A stretch of 64,000 nt of DNA from Kalaharituber pfeilii. Taxonomy: Eukaryota; Ascomycota; Pezizomycetes; Pezizales; Pezizaceae. Location: NCBI GenBank assembly GCA_015179045.1, contig WHUZ01000005.1, positions 1,674,001-1,738,000 on the forward strand. Reading direction: 5' to 3'. The notes under the pieces are model-generated. The model had not been told where the DNA came from, did not search any database, and was given only the letters and a program-made list of their open reading frames with translations. The position numbers and the translations under genes were made by a program. Of this stretch, positions 1 through 11,747 are shown piece by piece; positions within the stretch are counted from its first letter, which is position 1, and each line of letters opens with the position of its first letter.

Positions 1-648
1 AGAAAGTGGAACAGAAAAGCGAGTGGGAAGGAAGTACTGTACCGAAAACGACCTGTGTGCTCGGTATGAGGAACAGTGGAGATGAAAGGAAACAATAGAT
101 AAAAAAGATGATGTGGTGACAGTCAACAAAACTACGTCATCGCTTATATCAACCCATATATGCCTTCTCATGGGATACTAGAGCCTGGTACCGACGATAC
201 TGCTATTCAGTAAGTTACGCAACTATTGAGAGTGGCCCCTCAAACGTGTCAATCCAGCTCGTCCTGCCCTTGCTGCCGTTCATTCCGAGCTTCACTTTGT
301 ACCGAAATGCAGAAGTGAATTCAGGGCCATATTCTCGGCATTAAAATGGGCTCGTACTGAACAGCATCCGACTAGTGGCATATCATTGTCAACGTGCCTG
401 CTCCACTGCTCCTCGCAGGCCTGTACGCTTGGCTAATATTCCTATATGGTGATGTCGCTCAATAGGCCCATACTCCCATTGCTATCGCCAAGATACTGTA
501 AGTACAGCCCAAAGCGATGCATTTGGTGAGACCAACAATTGCGGCTGAAGCAGGGGCTGTTGGTATAACACAACACGCGATACTAGTAATATTCACTGCC
601 GTAAGCGACTCCGTCAACGACGAATCAGCAAGACCACAAACATTCAGC
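1..648. other. Upstream region of the NACHT-ankyrin gene
   Basis: No gene is supported here. An in-frame ATG at 517 could add 44 residues to the downstream NLR, but the ATG at 649 opens the more protein-like sequence (MSGQKDKKPF), so it was preferred. No clear TATA box or repeat was seen. Confidence 0.5.
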
Positions 649-3600
649 ATGAGTGGACAAAAGGACAAGAAACCATTCCTCAAGAACTTTGATTGGCGCC
701 GGCGTTTTGGGTCACAGAAATCGGGTTCGACCGAGCAACAGACCTTGACCCCGGGGCCTTCAAATCAACCGGAAACGAGATCAAGATCCCCTCTTCGATG
801 GCTTTCTAAAAGCTTGGCCCCCTCCACAGCAGCTTCACCTACCGTAACACCCCCAGGACCTGTTGAAGGTGATCCAAGTGCCGGAGCTGCGACTCCCACC
901 GGGCCTGCTGCGGTACCAACTCCTCCGGCACCCTCCGGAGGGGATCCAAGCGCTGGAGCTACAGCGCCCCCAGCAGTATCTGCTGTCGCATCAACACCCA
1001 CGGTGCCATCTGGAGGTAGCACAGGCATCGGAGCTACGATTCTGACCAACTCCTCATCACTATGGCAACGATCGCTTGAGATAGCTCGGATAAAGCTAGC
1101 AGAGAAGGGATTACCGCCTCTCAACCTCGTTGAGCATGCACTACCTGCAAGCGAGATTGTTCAATTGACCATCACTGACTTGCAGACCACTATTGGTGGT
1201 CAGCAGAATGACAAATCTGCGGCAGTGCAGCGGTTGCAAGAAATCCTGAAAACCTTTGACAAGTACGCACGAGTTGTGGATACGGCAATACAGCATAGTC
1301 CGGAGGTCACAGCCCTAGTTTGGGCAGGTGTGAGAGGAATATTGCAGGTTTGTTATGTTGGAATATTCCTTCTTTACCGCAGTTGATTGACCACTAGTAG
1401 GTTGCTTTAAATCACATGGAGATCACAGAGAATCTCGAGCAAGTTACTGCCACTATCATTGAAAAGGTGGCACTATGCGATTTTTATGCCAGTATTTACA
1501 TGGAATTATCATCAAAGGTTATTTTGCTGTCTGCCGCAAGAACGCAACATCTTCAACAAATCCTGGAGTCTGCTTTGCCAGAGCTTTATGCTACCGTTCT
1601 GGTTTTTTCAGTGAAGGCACGCCAGTATTTTGACCCTTCAGTTGCTACAATGACAAAACTAGCATACATGTTAAGGCCATTCGCTACTGAATTTCAGCCA
1701 TTCATTGATGATATCTCTGAGAAGGAAGAGCGTGTTCGAGAGTGTGCAGATATGGCCACTATGAAAAGGATGATGGAGTGCTCTGGAACTCTTGGACAGA
1801 TACAAATTCTTCTTAATGATATTGGATCAAAGGTGGCACCATTAACGAAGCTAAGCGAGATCATTGATATCACTGCAAAAGCGGAACTTCGTAGGGTCCA
1901 AGAACTCCTACATATGCTATCCCCACTAGAGTCTCCCAAGCGACATCAGGATGTGCGCTCTAGTCGAGTTGATGGTACAGGTGCTTGGCTTCTACAACAT
2001 GAGCGTTTCTGTCAGTGGCGTGACAGCACAACACAAGGTTCATACAACCATATTCTATGCTGTTATGGTGCCCCTGGTGCTGGGAAAACAATGATAAGGT
2101 ATCTCTATCTCTACAAAATGGATATTGGATGAAATACTAATGCTACTTTGTATCCATATAGTTCCATTGTGATTGATCATCTGATAGCCCACTTTCCTCG
2201 ACGAGATACTATAGGCATTGCTTATTTATATTGTGACTATCGAGACCAAGCAAGCCAAACAGTACTTAATATCCTGGGCAGCCTTCTTCAGCAATTTCTA
2301 ATTGCTGTATCTCAAGTACCAGATACAGTAATTAGCATACTTGAATCTATCCAGCAGCAGCGCAAGAGAGTGGAGATTGCGGATGTCTTCAAAATGCTCA
2401 AAACTACTTTACCTAAGTTTGACCCCAGCTTTGTCTGCATAGATGCTCTAGATGAGCTAGATCCTAAGGTTCAGAAAGGCCTCCTTGAAGTGCTTCGCAC
2501 TGAATTCAGTACTACTCGGATCTTCCTTACAGGGAGACCCCATATCCAGCTATCGGTCAACACATACCTAGGCCTCAATGTCCAACAACACCCAATTGAC
2601 GTTACAGCTGATCCAAGTGATATCAGAGCATACATTAGTGATGCAATTGCACAGGATACCAGCCCTGATGCTATGAATGAACGGCTGAAAGATGATATCT
2701 TGAGTGCAATTGTAGAAAAATCTCAAGGGATGTTCCTACTTCCTGTTTTACATATCAGCATGATACTTGGCCATAGGACGATAAGTAGGAGGCGGAAGGC
2801 ACTACAAGAGCTGCCAACGGGCCTTCCTGAGGCTCTTGCACGCACGATTGATAGAATCAAGTTGCAGCCTAGTGCTGAACTGGGCATGCGAATATTAATG
2901 TGGCTACATCTTGCCTACCGACCACTAAAGCTAGATGAGCTCAGCCATGCACTTGCAGTGGAGCGAGATCATACCACCTTGGATAAAGAGAATATTCCTT
3001 CGAAGAAAGCATTGCTCGAATGCTGTCTTGGCTTGGTCATCTTGGATGAGGAGACAATGACTGTTCGCTTTGTGCACTATTCAGTGGAGGAATATTTCAA
3101 GCAACATGCCGGTACATACTTCCCTAACAGATACAGCACTGCAGCAGAGACCTGTTTGACATACCTTAACTTTAACAAACTAGCTCACCCTTGTACCTCA
3201 ATTGAAGGTCTTGAGCAGCTGATGCGAGATTTTCCCTTCTTAGAATATGCAGCATGTCATTGGGGCCACTATGTACGGCAGGAGCAGCACAATAATTCAG
3301 TTAGAGATCTTGCGTTCAGGTTACTACAACACAGGGGCGAGGAATCCTATTGTGCTTTACAAGTATTGCATTATAGATATTTATTGGGTAAATATTATCC
3401 CCGGGTCAGAGATTTCACAACCCAATTCATGGGAATACATGCTGCTGCTTGCTTTGGATTGGAGCTATACATGCCATCTTTAGTGATTGGACCTAATGAT
3501 TGGAATTTAAGAGACGAAGATGGTAACACACCACTGTTATGGGCAACTATGGAAGGGCATGAGGCCGTTGTGCGGCTGCTTGTTGAGCGAGAGGATGTGG

Positions 3601-4415
3601 AGGCTGACTCCAAGTACATTGATGGCCAGACACCATTGTCACTGGCAGCTTTCAGGGGACATGAGGCCATTGTGCGGCTGCTTGTTGAGCGAGAGGATGT
3701 GGAGGCTGACTCAAAGGACGATTATGGCCAGACGCCGTTGTTATTGGCAGCTGAGAATGGACATGAGGCCATTGTGCGGCTACTTGTTGAGCGAGAGGAT
3801 GTGGAGGCTGACTCAAAGGACAAATATGGCCAGACACCGTTGTCATGCGCAGCCAGAAATGGACATGAGGCCATTGTGCGGCTGCTTGTTGAGCGAGAGG
3901 ATGTGGAGGCTGACTCAAAGGACGATTATGGCCAGACGCCGTTGTCATTGGCAGCTGAGAATGGACATGAGGGCATTGTGCGGCTACTTGTTGAGCGAGA
4001 GGATGTGGAGGCTGACTCAAAGAGCAATAGTGGCCGGACACCGTTGTCATGCGCAGCCAGAAATGGACATGAGGCCATTGTGCGGCTACTTGTTGAGCGA
4101 GAGGATGTGGAGGCTGACTCAAAGGACAATTATGGCCAGACGCCGTTGTCATTGGCAGCTGAGAATGGACATGAGGCCATTGTGCGGCTGCTTGTTGAGC
4201 GAGGGGATGTAGGTGCTGACTCAAAGGACAATGGTGATCGGACACCATTGTCATGGGCAGCTAAGAATGGACATGAGGGCATTGTACGGCTACTTATTAA
4301 GCAAGAGGATATAGATACTGACTCAAAGGACAACGTTGGCGAGACGCCGTTGTCATGGGCAGCTTTATATGGACATGAGGCTATTGTGAAGCTTTTATCT
4401 GATGCAAGGATATAG
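649..4415 (+). CDS. NACHT-ankyrin NLR (STAND NTPase)
   Basis: Exons 649-1347, 1401-2098 and 2162-4415 join in frame to 1216 codons including stop. Introns are 53 and 63 bp with GT..AG ends; the second carries a CTAAT branch-like site. Domain order: a Pro/Ser/Thr-rich N-terminus (about residues 1-130) with a duplicated GGDPSAGA motif; a helical pre-NACHT region (about 140-330) like the N-terminal domain of many fungal NACHT proteins (DUF7708-like by recall, not searched); a Walker A motif GAPGAGKT near residue 456, split from the next residues by intron 2; Walker B VCIDALDELD near 555; a GRPH sensor motif; a winged-helix segment starting RILMWLHLAYRPL; then nine ankyrin repeats. Such proteins are thought to oligomerise on ligand sensing and trigger defence or incompatibility death. 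The ligand is unknown. No frame break was seen. The start (649 or 517) is the main uncertainty. Confidence 0.9.
3522..4415 (+). repeat. Ankyrin-coding tandem array, 102-bp unit
   Basis: The array has nine units of 34 codons (the last one truncated) with the core GHEAIVRLLVEREDVEADSK. Repeats 2-7 are almost identical. From the third to the seventh repeat two flavours alternate, LSLAAEN/LLLAAEN and LSCAARN, so the real unit is a 204-bp dimer. The first and last repeats are the most diverged, as expected if internal repeats are homogenised. Changes cluster in the few residues before GQTPL (DDY, DKY, SNS, DNY). The reading frame is kept throughout. Confidence 0.93.
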
Positions 4416-5980
4416 ATGTCAAATGTACATCTTCCATTTTGCGGTTTCCGAGTTTCTTTCTCGATTGAGAGCTTTCTCTCAGGTCTGTGTTTGTGTTTTG
4501 GGTAGTTTTCTTTAGCATACTTTCTTTATTTTTGTCCCATTGGAGAATAGGACCTAAGGGGGTAAAGGTCACTTGAAACTCCAGGCATGTGTGCCTCGTC
4601 ATGGGATTTGTCTGAGGGATGGATAATTAATCAAAGGGGTGATTTAAACATAATTACTTCCGGGCGCCATGGCTTCGCTTGTATGCTGCAATACAATAAA
4701 TGGTAGGGGCGGATGGGTGGTAGGATGTTTACCTGCTACCCTCAATTTAAGCTTCCAATCTACTCCATTTAAAGTGTCCCCAATTATAGATATAGAGAGT
4801 TGCAATGGAGTAGAAGGGTGTTTTTTATATGATCTGCAAAGTTAATTAGAGACATTGGGGTTTGATATAATACATATCTTCCCCCTTCCAACCGCTAATT
4901 GAACTCCTCCTTCCCACTCTCAACGCCCAGTTAAGCTTCACTTCCTCACCCTCCCCTCCCCTCCACTGGCTCTCCAACCGACCCTCCCATTCGCCCCTTT
5001 CCACTCACTTCTCCCTCATTCTACCAAAAAATCTCCAGCCTCCTCCATACCGCACCTGACTTCCAATAACAGCATCCCTAGCTTCATCATAATCCTGTGC
5101 AGCCCCCCTGGGTCCGGATGCAATCGTTAGCTCAGTTTGGTTATGTATTACAAAGTGAGAGGGGGTAAACCTCTTAAAAAACAAGCAAGAGGTACTTTTT
5201 CTCTTAAACATCAGCGACAAATCTTTGGGTATATGCGGGACTTTTCAATCCTATCTGGTTGATTCAACTTCGACTGGGACAAGCGGTAGGTATGGAGTCA
5301 CCAGGGAAGCTACCGCTGCCATACTTAGCGAAGTTAGTTACTGGGGTTGAACAGGAGGGAATAATTCACAGGCTTTAGACAGCTTGGATTATTACCTGCT
5401 TTGTATTCTTTCCCTTTCCCTGTTTTCTTTTTTCTCTTTCAAACATCCTCCTCCTCTATTGCGACATTCACAGGTTCGGAGGTAACCCTGTAACCATAAT
5501 TGTCAATTTGCCTGAGAATACGATCATAATATTATATTGTGATTTACTTTGAATGAATGTTTGTAGGCAGCTTCATGCACACTGTTGCCTGATATTTTAT
5601 TTATTTCTAGGGACATTGCCATGACAGTAGACAGCCTCACATAGTCAAGATTGAGGTAAGTATTCGAGGTGCTTCTCGGCAGCGAAGTATATGGTAGGCA
5701 GGCTAGATGTTCAGACATGATGGGGCGCTCGCGTCTGCAGCAATGGATGCCATAATAGCATAATTGCAATGGTAGTAGGAGGCATATAGGACTGCAAATA
5801 GCAATATCAATAAACGGTCCAATGGAGCTGTATAGGAAGTGAGGTGCATCAGTATGGGAGTTGAGGGAGGCAGTTCGAGACTGAAAAGAACTCAATATAT
5901 CAGATGGTACATCAGAAATTATTCTATTAGTATACTAAAATATGAGATCACAAAAACATTGTATACTTGCTTTCATACTC

Positions 5981-6217
5981 TGTTACGGGTTCACCGCGAC
6001 CGTAGTGTGGGCGGCCGGTGGAGCGCGCGAAACGGGAAAAATGCAAGCGCATACGAAATGCGCATATGCGACGTAGGCGGCATGCGACAGCCGAAAGGCG
6101 CCGCAATCGCATAAATGAATACTATATGAGCTACGCAGAGGACTAGCGAGTATCGCTAGTCAAGTGTCTTTTTGACCTGGCGGACGGTAACTTTCTGCGT
6201 TTACCACCTCCGTAACA
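5981..6217 (-). mobile_element. Solo LTR-like element, copy 1 (237 bp)
   Basis: The element starts TGTTACGGG and ends CCGTAACA, so it has the TG..CA ends of LTRs. It is flanked by a perfect 5-bp target duplication TACTC (5976-5980 and 6218-6222). Its reverse complement aligns with the copy at 23006-23192: both share GTGGTAAACGCAGA next to one end, the palindrome GACTAGCGA..TCGCTAGTC, and a CG-rich part with GTCGCAT repeats. There is no coding capacity. A 5-bp duplication with TG..CA ends fits a recombined LTR retrotransposon best; a MITE with short inverted ends is the alternative. Confidence 0.75.
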
Positions 6218-7193
6218 TACTCAGACCCCTGTAAAGGTTTATGATGCAAATGTTAAAATCGTTATTATATCCCTATTTCTACTGGTGATAGCAAAGATCA
6301 TAAATCAAGAGCAACCAATTAACAATACCTATACTAAAAACCTATTGCTATTCCATACTGGTAGCACGAACTCATTCTCCATAAAGGAAAACGCCGAGTA
6401 TAATAGCAACCTATGAAAAGAATGCTGGAATGTCATGTCGAAGGGAGGAGATGGGAGAGGGTTGCCAGCTAATCCATAGGCATGACGAAGCCTATCACGA
6501 GCCTGGTCGGAGGCTGTCCGTTCGATGGTATCCTCACTTCCGCAATCCGCCAAGCTTGCCACCCAGCATATGCAGCCACCTCTGTGTCTTACATGCAAAC
6601 CAGCGTATGTAACCGAACGTATGCAGCCAGCATGCTCCGCATGCAACTCTCTGTATGCAACGGATAAACTCTCCCAATCCTGCATCTTGCATATGTAGCT
6701 CTAACACCTACAGCCAACAATCTATAGTAACCATGCACGGTATGTATACAAAAAGAAAGCCATATCTCTATAAGAACCCCTAAACCAGGCGATCTAGATT
6801 CAGTCAGCTATATTCTTTAATAAATAGGCACTTAGTAATACCAACTATCTAATTAACCAGTGCACCAAAGGTAGGACTACTATTACCCAATGAAAGTATG
6901 GTCAGCATATATAGGAGAATCCCAACAGGACGCTGGCCACCTGCACTACATTTACAAGTGAGGTCAATGATCATATCTAGTTCGTTGGGGGTCCTCTCAC
7001 GGTAGTAGATTTCGCTAGACCACGTCATGTAATTCAAAGCCGTTATTAGTACATAGGATTAGCAGTAACCCGCCTCCCGACCGGGAGGCATGCTGCAGCG
7101 AGGGGGTAGAGGATTACACTGTATGTGCAGACAATGACCCGCATTCTGACTGTAAGGTGCTTCTCACAGCATATGTTAGGATGAACTGACGTG

Positions 7194-7290
7194 CGCTTAG
7201 TGTAGCAGTTAATATCTTGGTTAACTTAGTGACATGATGAGTGTAGAATTGAGGGCCTGAGTTCAATTCCTTCGGGAGGCGAATGATTGA
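7194..7290 (+). repeat. tRNA-like (SINE-head-like) relic
   Basis: It contains an A-box-like stretch TTAGTGTAGCAGTTAATA and, about 60 bp on, a B-box-like GAGTTCAATTCC preceded by AATTGAGGGCC. The same AATTGAGGGCC plus B-box block recurs at about 7560. No acceptor-stem pairing was found, so it is not called a working tRNA gene. Confidence 0.3.
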
Positions 7291-7509
7291 AGAGGGTTGT
7301 CTGACACCTTAGGGTGGTCTGTAATTCCCCGGTTTCGCAAACATATCTGGTAGCCTTCTGGCTGAGGATCCCTGTTGCGAAACCGGCGTAAGTTGCTGTC
7401 AGATGGACAGTACGGGCGGTGGAACGGGGCGGTGGGAGAGGTGAGTGCAAGAGGAACGGGAGTTGTCTACTGTCCGAGCTGGCCTATAATTTGGTGAAGT
7501 GGTTTGTCT

Positions 7510-7590
7510 GTTGTCTCTAGTGATAAAGGTCTCAACAAGAGACCATGAAAAGATATACAATTGAGGGCCCCAGTTCGATTCAGAGCTAGG
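7510..7590 (+). repeat. tRNA-like (SINE-head-like) relic, second copy
   Basis: CTCTAGTGATAAAGGTCTC resembles an A box and CCAGTTCGATTC a B box, with AATTGAGGGCC just before it as in the relic at 7194-7290. The two lie about 300 bp apart in the same orientation. No closed acceptor stem is visible. Confidence 0.3.
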
Positions 7591-8444
7591 GAAAAAGGGC
7601 TTTCCAACGTCTTCCTAAAATAAAAGAACTTCACACTCCGGTTCCATATAAATACATTCTAGAGCACCCTGTTTTTTGAGACTTTTGCTTTCTACTTTTT
7701 TTATTTTTTTCTTATTTGGTATAATGTGCGTGCATTAGCAACTATGCTTGCATATTCCATATCAAGTAGTGTTACTCCTTTTGTGCCGTCACTCGTACAA
7801 AAGCTACCTTGGTCTGTGCAGGTTCCTCCCTACTCTTATAGCAATAAAGCCTCAAAATACTCAGCGGACCAGCCACCTGTTCCTCTTCAATCTGTCCCTT
7901 ATTCATCAATTCGCCCCAAACTATCATGAATATGCTCGAGCATGAAATGTTATCGCCCCTCCGTTTCCCACCGTGTCTGATCCAACAGCAAGGCCTACAG
8001 CCACTTCCATGCCCACTTTTAACCTTATGTACAGTCACATTTGTGCTCTTCTCTACGTTCTTTGTTTCTACTATAGTTCCAGTAGCGTCATATACATCCC
8101 CAAGTACATCAGTCCCTTGGCTCCGTCTCGAAGCTCCTTTTTTTTTTTTTTCCGTGTGTACTGTAGCATGCGGACAATTTCTTTGGCTTCCGCATCGATA
8201 GGCGTATAGAATTTTTCTCAAATACATCATACTTTCAGGCCAACTTGGGCATGTTTCGCCGATCTGCATGATCATAATCCGTTTTTGTGTCCAATTAATA
8301 AATTTTCTCACTCCATCCCCCCGATCGGTCAAAATGATTCAGGGTAACGGCTACTAATACATCAGTATCGAAGAATCCTTAGCGACCTTATGCCAAATGA
8401 AATTGTAGATATAGGTATCCCTTACACAAGCATTGGTTGAACTA

Positions 8445-9293
8445 CTGTAATTCACCACAACCCGACGTGCACCATGTCCCGACCCACGTTTTACACCAAA
8501 ACTAACCGCGCGCGACAACATATATCTCAACCGCCAGAATAGAATTTTGTATGCGACTTGTAGAGCAGTTAAATTAAGGACTATTCTTCATATTCCACAC
8601 CTTAGCTTCTTCAGATATTTTGCTTTGAAAGGATTTATGATTCATGAAATTCTTACCATAAATTGGCATAGGCTTGGCATATATTTTTTGCTGTGATATC
8701 ACTAGTATTGAATCCCACTTATCACACCTGAAGTACATTTGATAAAAGCAGTAGGACACTTGAATATCAATATTTTATCTTATTCAAAGATGTGAGAAGC
8801 ACACCAAGAAAACTTCTCAAGAAGTGGTAGAGTTATTCACAAAATTCATTTTCTCATAGAAAATGTATGCAATAATTGTATAAGAAAACTACCTGAAATG
8901 GCAATTTCATGTATAAATTAGGCAGTAAACAACATTAAGCCAATTGAAGCACTAAGTGACAAGAGGCCTATTGGGGAGACTCTCTAGCCACAATTCTATA
9001 GCCATTATGGTGAGCGTTGAAGAGAAGTTGTGCATTCTACCCTCCAGTTCACTTTGTATGGGAATTCCATATAAATGCATGCCAAGACATCAATGAAAAC
9101 TCATGGTGCCATTAATCAACCACAATGTCTTTTTAGTACAAATAGAGGGATTAAAGGCGAAGAATAACCCTTTATTTATTTCTCCTGAAGAGCCCATACA
9201 AAATTCTATTCTGGTTGTTGAGATATATGTGCTCAGTTTTGGTGTAAAACGTGCGTCGGGACGTGGTGCACGTCGGGCTGTGGTGAAAGACAG
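8445..9293. mobile_element. Tc1/mariner-type non-autonomous element with ~100-bp TIRs
   Basis: The left end (8445 to about 8555) and the reverse complement of the right end (about 9185 to 9293) match over roughly 100 bp. Both start CTGTNNTTCACCACA and share CCCGACGTGCACCA, CACGTTTTACACCAAAACT and AGAATAGAATTTTGTATG. The ends are bounded by TA on each side (8443-8444 and 9294-9295), the usual duplication of Tc1/mariner elements. The 630-bp middle is AT-rich with no believable protein, so this is a MITE or foldback-like derivative. The left arm carries a short GC-rich insertion (CCGCGCGCGA) that the right arm lacks. Confidence 0.75.
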
Positions 9294-9909
9294 TATTTGA
9301 TTTATACATTTAAACGTGTTCATTCTACTATGCTAATATGGTGCTGTTAATTCCGTGCTTGGAGCGTGGTCGAATGACACCATAAAAATTGTTCCCCTTT
9401 TATGTTACACATTTTAGATTATTCTTTATGACTGAACGGGATGCATCTAAACGGGGCGAATCTAATGAACACGAAATCCACAATCCTCGTTATAACACTA
9501 ACCAAGTGCCTCGATGCCAATGGAGAACCTCTCAAGAAGAGGGCAAGAAAAGACTGGAATGTTGAAGGTTGGATGTAGAGTACTACATCCTTGTACTTAC
9601 CGCGGTAGAGAATGCTCCTGGGCACAGAAATAGGAAGGGGATTTCCAGCGACAAGCTGAGGTTCTCATACAAGTGGAGGCCCAATCTACTGGTTGTGGAC
9701 GTATGTATGCGTCTCAAATAGGATACTAGATGTACCCTAGGGTCCTCCTACGGGGATTATGTGAAGGAGTCAACGAAAAGCCAAAGCTAAGGTATGAATA
9801 TCCCCAACGTCATAGCTTTATACCAGCCACCTTCTCTCCAGCAATTTGCACGTCTACGCTAGCGGATAACTCGATTAATACGGTAAAAAAATAAAGACGA
9901 CAAACGACA

Positions 9910-11747
9910 TCAGCTCCGCTCCTCATCTTTCCCGTCACCGCCCTCAACCCTCTCACCACCCTCTCCCACCTTCTCCGCCTCCTCACGCTCCCTCTCCCTT
10001 CTCTTCTTCTCCTTCCATACCTCTGCCTCCTCCCTCTTCCTCCTCCCCGCAACCCTATTCTTGTGCTTTCGGCTCCTCATATGCGTTGTCCAGCTCTCCT
10101 CGTCCACGGTCGTTACATCACACAGCTCGCACGTCCTCTGCACCCAGAGATCCATCCTTTTCGAAAAGTCCCAGTCCCTCTTTGGCCGCAGACACTCCTC
10201 CGCAAGGGCTGATAGGCTCCGCGGGTCCGGTAGGGGACCGGCGCTGGAGAGGAAAGTCCGAGCAATGGCTATGGCAGGTTCGGAGACGGTTTGCGTGAAG
10301 GCTGTGACGTTGGTGGAGTCGAGTAGGTAGAGAATGTTGGATGGCTGTCGCTTTCCTTCCCCATAATCCTCTGCATTCGCCTCCTCCGCCTCCTTCATAG
10401 CATTCATCAACTTCCCCCTAATCCACTTCTGCTGCGTCCTAGCATACTGTACCGTCGATATCTTCATCCTCTCCAAACCTTCCCTTTTTAACCCCTCCAA
10501 CCTCTCATCCTCCTCTCCACCCTCTCCACCCCCCGCCTCCAACCACGGCAAAAACTCCTTGAACCCTATACTTTGCCACACTCCCCTCTCCATATCCACC
10601 TCCTCCCCCTTATCCCTTCTTTCCCTCAGATCCGTCCACAGCTCCTTCACCTCTCCAAAAAGTCCCTGCTCCACCATCGCATCCACTCTCTCCCTCAGCC
10701 TCCTCTCCAACACCTCCGCCTCCGCATGCACCCAGAAGATCAAATTCCTAAATCCCTCTTCAGACTCCCGGCTCTGTTGCAATTGTCGCTGCCGCTCTTG
10801 TTGTGTACGGTATATCTCACTTGCCGGTTTGCAATTATGAAGGTAGTATATCTCTAGCGAGCGCTTTATTTTCCGACGATCGTTCGGATGCCATCTCGCC
10901 GCCATCACGGGGTCCACTGCCTTAAGCTTCTCACGGATCTCCGTCGTCGATGCATTCCTATTCCTCCCTCCCACTCTGGTTAGCTCCAATTTTCCTTTTT
11001 TTTTCCCTATTTAGTCCCACCACACTCACAAGATCGGATATTTGACCGCCAACTCCTCCGACGTCAACCCCCCCGCCTCCTCCCCACCTTCCCCTTCACC
11101 CAACGTACTCGGGTACAGCAGAGCTTGCACATAGTAGTGTGTCCCACCTACCACTACCGGCACGTTATCCCTCTCGCGAATCTGCTCAATCTACATTCTT
11201 CCTCTCTCACCAATCATCAGCCCCACCCCACATGCATTCCCTCAAAAGAGCGCTGCGCAAGGGAGAACAGGTAGGTACAAGGTGAACTTGACTTACAACT
11301 CCCCTTACCCCCCCTTCCCACACTCCTACCCTCATTTCGCCCCCGCGCGGCACAATTCCCAAATAGTGATGCCGGATCCCCATGCGCTCTGCAATCGGCA
11401 TCTTGTTGGTCATGACTTCGAGGCCTTCGTACATTTGCATTGCATCAGCGTTGATAATTTCACCGTTTAGCGTGCGGGAGAGGTCGACGGCTAGCTGTTT
11501 GTTTTGGGGAAGTCAGATGGGTGCTAGTTGAAGGGCAGTGGGAAGACCTGGAGAATGTGGGGGTGGAGAGTGGGAACGGTGGCGTAATGATGATATTGGG
11601 TACCTGAGATTTCCCAGTGCCCGTCGCACCGATGACGGTGATGAGTGGGCGGAGGGGTGCGGCGGTGGCATAGCGGCTTCCTGATCTGTATTTGTTGTAT
11701 GAATGATCCAGTGGTTTCGAGGTTGACGAGAATGCATGGGTAAGCAA
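9910..11747 (-). CDS. MOD5: tRNA dimethylallyltransferase (MOD5/MiaA family)
   Basis: This enzyme adds dimethylallyl groups to A37 of certain tRNAs in cytosol and mitochondria. Supported minus-strand pieces are 11604 upward (LITVIGATGTGKSQ, P-loop), 11494 downward (LAVDLSRTLNGEIINADAMQ, then NKMP and HHYLGIV), 11030-11190 (VPVVVGGTHYYVQALLYP) and 9910-10975 (DPVMAARWHPNDRRK, then a C2H2 matrin-type finger CELC..H..H typical of eukaryotic members). Introns 11495-11603 and 10976-11029 keep phase. Between HHYLGIV and IEQIRERD the family has about 15-20 more residues that I could not recover; the acceptor before IEQI (11191) is clear but the donor is not. No ATG precedes the first piece in frame, so 11747 is only the open-frame limit and a short 5' exon is probable. 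The tail is very rich in Glu/Arg/Lys. Confidence 0.85.

Larger units (their letters stand above)
4416..9909. other. Gene-poor region with mobile-element relics
   Basis: No open frame here looks like a real protein. It holds a solo LTR (5981-6217), two tRNA-like relics (7194-7290 and 7510-7590), and an inverted-repeat element (8445-9293), all listed separately. The rest is AT-rich sequence with T-rich tracts, for example near 7690 and 8140. About 4900-5000 is a pyrimidine-rich stretch without a neighbouring gene start. Confidence 0.6.

Noticed and set aside
3520..4254. Long open frames (200-230 codons) on both strands over the ankyrin array
   Set aside because: They are shadows created by the 102-bp repeat, whose length is a multiple of three, so any frame open in one unit stays open in all.
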